Program-made: the position numbers and the translations under genes
In this document: piece after piece, positions 11,801-24,227 of the stretch
Layout of the letters: the number at the start of each line of letters is the position of its first letter
How positions within the stretch are numbered: position 1 is the first letter of the stretch
From: Seriola aureovittata
Lineage: Eukaryota; Chordata; Actinopteri; Carangiformes; Carangidae
Direction of reading: 5' to 3'
DNA length: 64,000 nt
Assembly (NCBI RefSeq): GCF_021018895.1
Contig: NC_079365.1
Coordinates: forward strand, 15,141,501-15,205,500
Notes under the pieces: generated by a model
Databases searched by the model: none
Told to the model about the DNA's origin: nothing
The model's input: the letters and a program-made list of their open reading frames with translations, nothing else

Positions 11801-14800
11801 TTCCTTCCTGGTGACTTTGTCTCCACTGCCTCATCTGCCTGTGGGGGGCGAATGGCTTCCAATCAGCTGAGACAGGTTTTCGCTCTGACACGCTGAGGCG
11901 AAAGACAGCTCTTGTTGAGAGATTGCTTATCCCGTGGTCTTCTGTTCTTCTTGCTCCCCATGTGTCAGGTTCTTTGCTTGTTCATGGAAGTGCCCTAAAC
12001 ACCATCTGTCTCGGTGTTCCAGATATAGAAAGAAAATGATACTGTGAATCACTGAGCTGAAGGAGAGAGCTCTCCAGCAGAGGCAGCGATGTGTATTGTT
12101 TGTGCAATACATTCATCTGATGCAATTGGTTAGTAGATGAAATATGATTTTTTTTTTTTGGTGGGGGTGGGGTTTTTATCTGTTCATCACAAACTTGGTG
12201 TGTTCTTCATGAATGCTGCATTTGCTGCTTATCATGCTTCACCGCAGAAGTTGATGTGAAGAGGGTGTAGAGGTCCAGAGAGGTTCCCAATTTGCAGATT
12301 TACTGACTGCAGCGCAGTGAAGGACCCTTGTACAGTCATAGCCTTGTAACTCCTTTCTGCCAGAATGGTAATCCCAGTTTGCCAACAAGAGCACAAAGCG
12401 TAAACATGTGATCTTCGGCTTACATTTAAAGGAAATGTCAGTATGCAGTATAAAGTTTTAACATGGCTTCCTAGTCTGTATCATCAGTAAAACAGGATAA
12501 CGTTTCATTTCTATTGTTTTGATGTTTATTGGTAACTGCAACACTATGAAATGGCTAGAGGAATTTTCTTTTTTAAGTTTTGTGTTTTAATAACCAATAG
12601 CGTAAATATTAATTCCTTAAAAAATTGAAAGTGAGGCAAAATAATATAATATTGCTACTTTGCATTTAGGTGTGAAACCTCACGCTTGCACCATGTGTGA
12701 CAAGCGTTTTTTTCAGTGCTACCACCTGGCGAGACACAGCCTCACTCATATGGGTATGCGTCTGCCCACCTTACCCATGTCACTGAGATCAGACTGTTCT
12801 TACATTATGTTAGATACAGAGTCAGGCAATTTTCAATATTCTTTTAAACTGACCAGTTCAATGATTTCTTGATCAGGCCTCCCCTACATTATGTGATTAA
12901 AAACAACATTAAAGCAAGTCTTAACTTAAAGAAATGTAGGACTGCAACATCATCAGCTCATGTGATGTGTTTAGTTGTGGATTTGGGAATTGGTTTAAAC
13001 ATTTGAATTTATTCTTTATTGGATTTGGAGGAAAAACTACTTAAAAACAAGCGTTCATTTCTTTAAATGAATTTTAAAAGTCTTTTACAAGCTTACAAGG
13101 TAACTTTAAAAAAAAATAAAAGCAGTCCTTGGCTTCTGCCTCTTAACAATGCTGCATTTCCTTCACATGGTTTATATAGTTCATTTAAAGACAGAGCTGC
13201 TGTTATCCTCTTTCAATGTTAATCGCTCCCACTCTACTAATTTAGCTTCACATTTTGTTGATTGGCCGCTTGGTAGTTGTGTTTTAATGAGCACAGTGAT
13301 GGTCCTCGGTCAGGCAGGGTATGGTATGCTCATTATGATCCTGTCTTCAAGCTGCAGTAAAGCAGAGAGTTGGCTGCTTGCCTTGTTTGTTCCTGTCCTC
13401 CCTAGCCCGCTAATACTCCAGAAGTGACCAACTGTAAATAGGGCCAGCACTCAAAACAATACATCCCAAGTGGTGATAGCCAGGAGGGAAGAGATGCAGG
13501 TCCAAGAGCAGGGAAGATGAAGAGGGTAAATCCTCATTACGTGTCTGCTAATAAAGAATTACCTCTGTCAGCCGTACCCTTTTATTGTTGGAGAGCCCTC
13601 ATCCATCAAAAATCGCCCTTGTAGCCTCAAGCAAAGAATTGCTTTTAAAATTACTTTTTCCCCCAACAGGTCCTTGGAGACCTGGCTTAAGGGAATCAGG
13701 TAGAGATGGGAATGGCACCATTTGTGAGGGAAAGCCATCTCAGAATCCCGTGGGCCATGAGCTCTACCAAAGTTGGCCGTATATATCTTTTTTTTTTTCC
13801 CAGTTTAATGAGCCTACTTAGCATATGGAAATATAGGAAATTAATGTTTGCAGCACATATAACTAGCAGTGATGTATTCAGATGAAATGAACACTTTTTG
13901 CAAGTCTTGCAGATAGCTTGCATCCAGTGAAGTTTGAAAGTCACTTTTAAAGGAATTGGTTTTCTGAAGCTTGGTACAGGAACATAACATGTCAGTGTTC
14001 AGTTACCGAGGCAAAAGCTCCACAGTCTTCCCATTATCTGACTCTCCGCTTTTCACCTGGGCCAATCAAAAACCATTTTTTTTCTTTCCTCAGCTACCTG
14101 CGAGAAACGGAATCACACGCTGTCTTTTAAAACACCGCTTTGGCAGCAGCTGACTTTTCGAGTGCCGCTGCCCAGCTTGGACAGTGTCTGACAATTTCTA
14201 CCTTTTTGTGGTGTTAGAATTTCAGACACAAGCAAAACAGCTGTGGTGGGGAAGACAAGACAAGTCAAGTACATGGAGTGGTGTTCCACTCTTTCCTAAT
14301 TGCCTGTAGTCTCTGGGGTGTGTTATCGGGAGGGAAGCAGAGATGAGATGCAGTCAGGGCTGCTGTTTGTTCTTGCCACTGTGTGGGATGTGAATGATAG
14401 CTAGAACCCTGAATGATATCATTAGTGAACTACTGGTTTGGCTAACACACTCTAGTCTATCAGTGCAGAGAGCATGAGCGATAGTGAGATGGCAAGATAC
14501 TGAAACAAGACTGTGGGAGGACAGTTGTTATCCCCTTTGTGTTTGAATGGTTATTGTTGAGTCTTATCATGGACCACCAGTGTCGACAGGGAGTAGCCAT
14601 GTACACAAGCCTTGTTGACAGCCCATACATTTGATATGTTCATGTAGGACAGAGGGCGATGCCAACCAACCCCTACAAATAAATCCAATTTCGACGAGAA
14701 CATACAAATACAATTTCGTTGTTAAACAAACGCAATGAAATAAAGTTCTTAAGCAAATATATTAGTAAGACATACAGGGATGGTTGTTAATTCAGTATTA

Positions 14801-17800
14801 ATATAGTGATGACATGATCAGATTGTGATATTGTTTAGCAAAATTGTGTTGTCTAAATTGATGATTCCAAGCATTTTAATTCATGGCAGTGAACATTAGC
14901 TTGATCATTTTATCCATGATTTTGCAAACATTTGACATGTAATGATGAATATACACATAGCCATGTGAGGCTGTACTAGGCACAGCAATGCTTTGAGCCA
15001 AATGCTAACATCAACATGCTAACATGCTCACAGTGACAATGTTACTGTAATGTGTAGAATGTGTTTTTTTTGCAATGTATTTTTATAGACTTTGGTTTAT
15101 TCATTTATTTGTTTATTCTTCAATTTATTTTATTGATTTCTATATATATATATATATCATGTTCCCCACAAGTCTACAAATAGCACTTCAAAGATATACA
15201 CACCATGTACAAGTTGAGAGTGAAGTCACCCATTTCTCCAGTAGGATGCAAACTGTTCCAATTTATGACAAATGCTGTTATCTTCTCCATTTTGTAAATG
15301 CCCATTTTAATTTCCATCAATGCATTTAAAGTTGGACTCTCCTGTTGTAACCATTTTCTTGTAAGTCTTTCTACCAGTGAGGTATATACCCAAAGTATAT
15401 GGTATTACTTTCTAGGGGCATTTCACATTTACAAATGTCTTGTAGGGTATCTCTCTCCAATAGTGTTTGATAATGGGGCGGTCTCAGAAAATATGGTGGT
15501 GGTTTGCAGTTTGGTGTCAGTAGTTTACTCTAGCAAACAGGGGGGTTACTGTCATAGTGGGGTTTTTGAGAGGGTGTAATAAGTAGTAATTTCAGCAATG
15601 CCACCCAGCGCTAATGCACAGATACTTTTGCCCTCATATCAATGGTGATTTTGTCAAAATAAATGACATCTTGTTTAAAGTGCTATGTTTTTTTCAATTA
15701 TTTTGTTGCAAAAACCTGTGATATGTAATAAATTACACGAAGTAAATGTGTATATGTTACCAGAAAGTAGACATTTTGACACTGTCACATTGCCGCAATC
15801 ATCTGCTCTGAGAATGCTAACACAGCCATTGTGACTAAGTGTGTTTGCAATGACCCATTATTTCATTGTAAATAGATCTAATATATCTGATGCCGCCTTG
15901 AATGAATAATTCCCTGTCGAAAGCAGGTGATCTGTGTTTCCTGACTCAGTGTCAAACATGGTGGCAAGGGTCTCTGTCAGGTGATAGGAAAGATTATCTG
16001 CTCATGCTGAACAGGCATTGTCAGTCATTATTATTACCCACGTGATGCACAGATTAAGTGGCGCTGAAGTTCAGAGTGGGATGTTCAAATAGATTTATCT
16101 CAGCCCGGGAGTCTTACCGGCAGCCAACAACGCTGAATTACGGCACAAAAGCTGCTGTATGAACAAAGTAGGACCGTGGGAACAGTGCAGCGTAGTAGCA
16201 GAACAATGCAGCCAAAAAATAGCCTGAATGTGAGAAATGAGATGGAAAAGAAAAGAAGGTTGTGGCGTTTAGATGTGATAATTATGTGAGGATGCCAGGG
16301 ACATGAAGATGAGTGTTGCTGGCTCCCATCTGTGCCCCCTCAGTGCCAGCCCTCCACTGACAGCCAGTGTCACAGAGCAGAAACCAGCAGCAGAACTTAA
16401 AGGACCATACCAGGATTTTTTATGTTTTAACCCATTTATTACAAATCACATAGATGTATACTTTCTAACTTTTACATTTGTTTGTTTGCTTTTATTTGTG
16501 TCAAATGAATATCACTAATAAGTCACTGCAAGATAATTTCACACTCTACTGTAATGATGTTACACTCTGCCTTTTTATGCCTCCACACTGACAACAGCCA
16601 GGACTGTCCTTCCATAAGTATGTCTGTCCAATTCTAGTGAGTGCGATATCTCAGTAACGCCTCAAGGGAATTTCCTCTAATTTGGCACAAACATTCACTT
16701 GGACTCAAAGATTCACTGATTCGATTTTGATGGGCAAAGGCCAAAGTTCATGGTCACAGTGACCTCATGTTCTTGTAATTGCGATGCATCAGGAATGCCC
16801 AGGGAATTACATTAGATCTGGCACAAACCTTCACTTAGACTCCAGGATGAACTGATTAGAATTTGGTGGTCAAAGGTCAAAGGTCGGGTTGACCTCACAA
16901 AACATGTTTTTAGCCATAACTCAAGAATTCATATGCTAATTATGACAGAATTGAACACAAATGTCTAATAGGATAAAAAGGTGAAGAGATGACCTTTTAT
17001 ATCCAAATGGTCAGAGGTCAACTTCACTGTGACATCATAATGTTCGGCAAAAACACCTCTGGCCATTATTCATTGCTGTAACCGAGGGAGGGGAGATTGT
17101 GATCATATTTCCTGCAACTTGACCGGTTGGTGGAGGCATACAACCACGAGCTGGTAATTCTTCTATGTTATTGTTCTGCATATAATCATATCATACAGTG
17201 CAGACATATAATGTATATAAGTTATCATCATTTCTGTCAGTTCTCATGTTTTAATGAATAATGACTGATGATGAATTATTTTACCTACAGCTGACATGAA
17301 TTGTACCTATTAAAACGCACAATGCTGGTATAGTCCTTTAACAACAACTGCCTCTCTCCATCTGAAACTCTATAGACAGACTGCAGACTATCTGCAAACA
17401 GATCTGAGTAGGATAATCTCTTGTTAGATCCTCTTCTGTTCTGACTGACAACTCACTGAGTGATTGTGATTCTGTGTCTCTCACATCTACATGCACATCT
17501 ACATCTGATCTCCTCAAGTGTCATCAGACGAGTCAAATCATCCTTGCCAGTTCCAGGGGTGCTCTTCTGTAGCTGAATTTACAAATATCGATATATGTCG
17601 GGCCAAATAGCTGTTGTTGTTAATATTGTGATGATGGTAACATTTGCAGGTAAGAGAGCAATTCATTGTGATGAGACAACTCGCTGATTGATACCCATAA
17701 ACCCTTGTCATGTAAAACATAAGTGACTTTGGTGAAATGCAAGATCTAAAGCACTTATTTATAACATTTTTTAATAATGTTTGCATGTAGCATAGTGTAA

Positions 17801-20800
17801 AAATAAGTGACCAATTCCAGCACAGTCTTTCCAAACATGCACTTCAGCACAGATCCAATATGAACTGCCACATACAGTATGTGACCAGGCTGTTGGATAT
17901 CTGGAGTGGGATGTTTACCGGAGCTGACAGCCCTCTGTCTGGTGACACCTCAGACTCTGTGAGGGTGCAACGTCTCCACAACTTTAAATCAAACGGTTTC
18001 TATTTTTATTTCCACACGTGCAGTTTTGTGCTGACAAAACATTAACCGCAACACTGACACTACGGTTTCATCCTCTGTTGTTGTGCCTTTCTCTTGACCT
18101 CTCTGTTTGCTCTAAGGACCTATTGTTAGTGATAATAATGTATCGCATAGTACTGATAGATTAATTCTTACACAAAATGGTGATCTGCATATTAATCAAA
18201 TGCAGGGTTATGCAGTTCTGTTATTATATACTCATCATGGTACCAGCTGTATCTCCTCTAATGTTGCTACTCATTTCCAACACAGAACCTACTGTAGTCT
18301 TATAATATACTACAGGGAGCATGATCATGAAAATAAAACTTGATGCAACTAGTTTGATAGTTTGATGATAGTAAACGTTAATCAGCAGTGTTAAAAACTT
18401 TGTTGACAAGTTTGACATAGAGCAGCAGAATCTGTGCAGTTTGCACTAACAAACTCAAAAGATGAGGATTATTAAAGCTGTGGTTGATTGTCTGTATATC
18501 AGATAATAAATCCTTCAGTCATTTCAAATTGAATGCCGGACCACATTTGTTAGCCTGAAACTTTAAATTAATTAAGTGTAAGTGTTGAAAGTGTGTGGAT
18601 TTTTTTGATTTTCTATCTCTTAATTATTTTTCCTCCATCTCACTTGTCGCTCTGCAAGTGTGCCAAGATGATCTTTCATCAAGATTTCCTTTGAAGGTTT
18701 ATCACAGCTAAACATAAAACTTAACTGAGTAAAGTTTTCAGTTCACGTCATCCTGGTTGAGATCCAGCAGCTGACAGACAGATGAAATGGAATGGAATAT
18801 ATGACCTGTAGCAAAACACGTGGTGCCATATCCTCTTCAAACAAAAGAAACACCTTTTCTACACCTTAGAATTGGCTTATTTACAATACTTTGTTTTTAA
18901 TGTGCCTTAGTTAACTAATTCAACTTAATGAATTGTTATGCATTTGTGATAGATCATTATACTGTATATGTAACAGAAATGTGCTAAAAGATATTAATAC
19001 AGTTAAGCTGCGTGGAAAATCTCATATTATTCTTCCAACAGAGGGTGTTACTTTGCTGTGAGTTTCCACTGGTGTGAAGTGACTCACTGAAATTTTAAAT
19101 TGTAAATTTTTTTTATATATATTTTTTTTTATCTTACACTATATCTATTCTTTCCCTTTCTCTATCCCTTCAGAGACCGTCAGAGAAATGTCGCTACGTG
19201 GTGGGCAGTGTCCTGTGCGAGGGTGAAGAGAAGCCAGATGAAGAACTGCAGAAGCTGTACGAGAAGTTTGGCTTCAAGGTGTTTTCTCTGCCAGAAGTGA
19301 GCCACGCTGTGACCACCAGCTTCCCCTGCAGCACACCTCTGTCCCACGTGCTGGGACCTTACAGGGTCTACCCGAGGCTCGCTTCTTACATTGAGGTATG
19401 GACAATGTGAGAATCTGTCAGTCATTCTAAGGCTCACTTTTAGCTACATAGTATGTTACGTTATAAGCTGCAGTTTGTGAGTCAGGATGTATCCCTCTAT
19501 CACAAAAAGGATCCCCAAGAAACACAAGTATAAAGGTTCGAGCGTATTTACAAGATGGCTAGAGTTTTTATTATAAAGTTCCATAGTGGTTATTTGTTTC
19601 ATGCCCCTCTCCCGCAGAGACATGTTAATGCCACCATATGAAAAAGTAAGACAGGAGTTCTCTTTTCCTTTCTCTTTCTTACATCCTTTTACTAGAGTGG
19701 AGAGCAATCATCTTGTGCTCATATCTGTCCTCTTTACTGCTTCCCACTTGTCAAAAGCCCCTCGCTCATGTGTTGTTTAATTCATCACATGAACAGATGA
19801 GGTCTTTAAAGCAGATTAAGAATAGATGACATAGTAGGAAATGAAGGTGCGTCTGAGTCCTGCGGCCCATATGCTGGGCTCCATGTCCTCAGGACAGGCC
19901 TCAAAAAGCTATTGACATTTACTGATGACATTTACACACATGAATTCATTTAGGGGCATCCCACTGCATGAATAATGCTCCGTGTGCGCTTGTGTGTAAG
20001 TGCACGCACGTGTGTGCGTGCACGTCTGTCCATCTGTTTATTTAGGCTTCTGTCTCTTCACAGGAGGTAAAAAAGTAAAAAAGGACCCATTTCCTCGTCA
20101 TAAAATGTTCCATTATGTCTATAAAATATGCCAAATGTTCTCACATCTTTTGTGGGTGGAACAAACTTTTCTTTCTCATATTCATGACTGTGGGAGATGG
20201 GGAGTTCACACAAAACTGTTGGATGGCAAGCGGGGTCATGTTTGAGTGCAGAAATTCATTGGTATTCCTCTCTAACTGTGTGAACCTTTTTGTATTTAAT
20301 CAGTAAACTGCAGTTGCTTGCACAAACCCAAGGAATGATCTGTATGTATAGTAGTGTGAATGGTGCCATTATGACATAGGAATAGCACTTTACCGCATTG
20401 CGTCCTCCATCTGTGTTGTGTCGAGCACAGGAAAGTGAAGGGGGGTGAGGACCTAGCCAATGGCATTGTTCATTGGCTGGATCCAGCTTTGTCAGCATAT
20501 CAAAGCCATGCTAAAGATAGCCTGTGTGTCGTAGGCTGACCATTTGTGAAAGGTCTAAGTTGGTTTAAATGTTGATTTTCACCCTGGACTTGTCCCAGAC
20601 TTTTTTTATGCTTAACCTCTTGGCACTGAGGACAGTTTGGATTTTATAATATGTTCATTTGTCCAAAAAAAACCAAAAACAGCTATATAATATATTATCT
20701 CGGACGAGCTCAAACATGAACATAACAGCGTCTTTTGTCTCCCAATTTGGATTGTCCAGTTGTCCATACTATTATCCTGGTGATTGAAGACTGCCATGTG

Positions 20801-22204
20801 TCTGCTCACATAGTTACGAGCTGCTTCTTTTCACCTGCCTTCGGGGTGTTACACTCAGATATCAGCATCCCGCTGCACCCAGGCAGCTCAGACACCGACA
20901 AGCAAATGATCCCCCACTGGTTTCCCACTCAACAAACAGAAACAATTGGTTTTGCCCCTGTCTGGCTGAACTGGAGGCGCTCCAGCCAGGAGGAGAACTG
21001 AACTGAACTGACAGCTAAAAGTCACAATAGTAAAGCTACAATGTAGGGTATTTACCCATATATAGTTAGGAGCTGCTCCAGTTAGAATGACCTCATGCAT
21101 TTTTACACTTTAAGTTGCATATTTAGGTTGCAGTTTGATCTTTGCTTCAGTCTCTTTACTGTAACACCCCACATCAGAGGGCAGGACAAACTCTAACATG
21201 TCATGTGCGCTGACACAGACTAAACGGGCTGAAGGCACATGAACAGCATCACTCAATGTTAAAATTTAGTAGTATTCTCTTTTAGGCTCTAGTGCTGTTA
21301 CGTAATCGTTGCCAGTGTCAGTGTGCATTTCCTGTGAGCATGCAGCTCTGTCTGTCAAGCTAGTTGATGTCACCGTAAAGAGGCATCAGTTTTTTGTTTT
21401 TTTTTCTTTTACTCCCTCGCACTTGTCTGCCACGAAGCAGAAGCGCTTGTCGCAGTCCATCAGTCGACCTGAGTGCTGTGACAGGTCGCTAAGGAGGTGC
21501 TCTCGTACAGTAGATATGCTAATAACACACTAACATCCAGTTTGAGTTTTGCAGTGGCGAGTGCACTATGCATACCAGCTACAGCGAGGCTAATGAATAA
21601 TGGAGTGTGGTTTAGAGAGACTTGGTTTAGAGAGGATGGTATGTGAATGTGCTAGAAATGTCTGCGTATATACTGTATTTATGATTAATTGAGTAGGTTT
21701 GTAGTATGAGGGACTTTGAAAGGTGGGAGACACTGGTGTGACATAGCCTTGTACTCTGTGGGTTTATCTGAGCTTTTTCACTGCTGCAGCTGAACAAAGG
21801 TGATGAGAACAATGACACGGAAGCAAAACAGATAATTGCGGGCCATGAAACAAAAAAGACTAAAAAGACACTAAAATCACCCAAAAGCACCGTTACACAT
21901 AGTCATTTGACCAATCGTTCACATTAGTGCAGCTTTAAGGCTTAAAATTCTCAATCAAATTATGTAAACCAGTCGCTGTGGGACTGGGGAGGCCGACCTG
22001 GGTGGGCTTACTGTCTGGCCCTGTGCCCAGAAAAATGTTTTCTCAGAGAATCTGGTACACCTCTCGGCCTCCTGTAGTGCTTCACCTATCACAGTGCAGG
22101 TTAAGTTAAGTACATAACTGCCCTTTTTCACTTGAACGCCTTCTCTCCGCTCCAACAACGCCATCTCCACACCAGCTTACCTTACCTTATCTCTTCCATG
22201 CACA

Positions 22205-22276
<72 letters not shown>

Positions 22277-24132
22277 AGTGTAATTGTAGCTTAAAAGTTC
22301 TGAAGTAGATGAGAGGTGTTCACTGTGTTTAATCCGGATGTTTTTCTTGTGCTGTTAATAATCTGAGGGTAACAGAACGTGAGGTATCAGTGGAATATCT
22401 GAGATCTTTGTAATTTGTGGGCAGCAGCTGTGTGTTCATGTCAGTCCAAATGAGAGCATTGAGTGAGCGTGTATGACCACAGGATGCTTGGGATTGTATC
22501 ATTGCCTGGTTAAGAAGGCTGCTGGTGAAAGAGGGAAAAATGAACAGATAACACAGTAGCTGTCAGACTTTATTAAAGGATTTGGGCAAGCCCTGTTTGA
22601 TCTTTGTGAAAGCACCTTTTCGGGACCTAAGGAATGAAACCAAACAGTCACTGGGGTTTTATTTTCGTGGCTGCTGCCGACAAAACTCCCAGTAGGAGTC
22701 CCTGTGAGCAGAAACAAGATGAGAAGCTGATAGCTGCCGTCCATTTAGTAATCCATTTATCTGAATCAGTGTTCAAGCATCATAAAAGTATCATTATTTC
22801 CCCCTTATTTTCTTCTTCATTGTGTGGTGCCACCATTTTCCTTGCCTTGCAGGTCCCACAGCAATTAAAATGTACATCTTGTATTTGTATCATCTGGGGT
22901 ATTCCACTATTGCAGAATTTGTATGTATTTTTATCTACTGTTGTTCCGTACGGTTGCTCACATTTTGTTTAAGCACAATTTTCTCTTTTTCAATTTAGTG
23001 CCTGGAAAAATTAAGTCGAATTAATTTACCACTGTCATAATAATAAACAACAGTTGTGCGGCAGATGAAGCTGATGACAGTTGAGTGTATTTCCTTCCTT
23101 GCAAAGCATTTGCAAAGCCGATTTTTGTATTTTAAAGTAGCCTAGACTAGCCTGCAAGTTTCCTCTTCTCTTTGCAGCATATCACGGCGTGTTACAACCA
23201 CCTGCACATCAGTGGAATAGTGTCACACCATTGGTAGGAATGTGAATCATGTCACCCATGTACACACATGTGCATCCTTGTGTTGAATGCATAAAAGAAA
23301 AATTGCTGGTCAATTTTAGAAATTGACCAGCAGGTGGTGGGAGTTTGGTTTGAACGTGTTCAAAAACTTCATCCTCGTGGAAAGAGGAAAAAAATAAAAT
23401 ATATAGCGCAAGCATATGATATATGATTTATAAATTCAACATAAATATAATAATATTTATATATACAGTATAATATAGTGCTGACATGTATTAACCACTG
23501 TGGTGAAGTTGAGTTTTGGTGCTGAAAAATGGCGCCAACTCCTTTGTTTATTTTCACCTTTTTCAGTTACTGGCACCTTCACGCTCTGCCACTGTAGTGT
23601 TGATTCCTCACCTCCACTCTGCTCATGGTTTATTCACCAGCCACTCTTCCCCATCTTCTTTGATGTTATTATTTGTTGAATTAAATATAGAAAATTTGTT
23701 TTGCTTGTCCACAGCATTTATATTTCATGCAATGGCCTGATTAGGGGTTAGCCAGTGGAACTGCGCTGATTTCAGGTGTCTCCGCTGAGTAAACAAGAAC
23801 TGAGATGCCCTTCTCTCTGGTTAGATGGTTTTGTTGGTGAACGAATAAATGTGTCAGTAGCTGTTTTGGTGCGAACTGTTACCAGAATGGATTGTGAGCT
23901 ATGGAGTTGTATTGTTCGTATTCTCCTGTACTGACAATGAGGTGTACTCTCATCAAATCAGACTATTCTCGGTTTTCTTCTTTGTCCGTCCGTCTGTCTT
24001 TATGTCAGTCTTTGTGTCTTGTACCAAGTGTGTGCAGATGATAAATTATATACTGCCTGTCAAGTGAACCACAAATAGGAAGTGTGCCTCCACCACTTAT
24101 TGTAGTGTAGTTTTATCTATCTGTCTCTACTG

Positions 24133-24227
<95 letters not shown>

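Larger units (their letters stand above)
5898..19173 (+). other. TEX264 intron 1 (13.3 kb)
   Basis: Donor GTAAGA, acceptor CTATCCCTTCAG. It contains the nested MITE pair (6112-6790), a CTCF-like core (9190-9201), the orphan zinc-finger exon (12670-12753), a dispersed-repeat end (14962-15050) and the 565-bp TIR element (16576-17140). The remaining stretches (about 6.8-12.6 kb, 12.8-14.9 kb, 15.1-16.5 kb, 17.2-19.1 kb) have only short chance open frames; some parts, such as 13560-13800 and 16020-16150, are complex sequence that could be conserved non-coding DNA. Confidence 0.85.

Noticed and set aside
15075..15579. Two overlapping plus-strand open frames of 84 and 93 codons
   Set aside because: Hydrophobic, low-complexity translations with no domain. 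Possibly part of an old LINE, but I could not recognise a reverse transcriptase or endonuclease motif.
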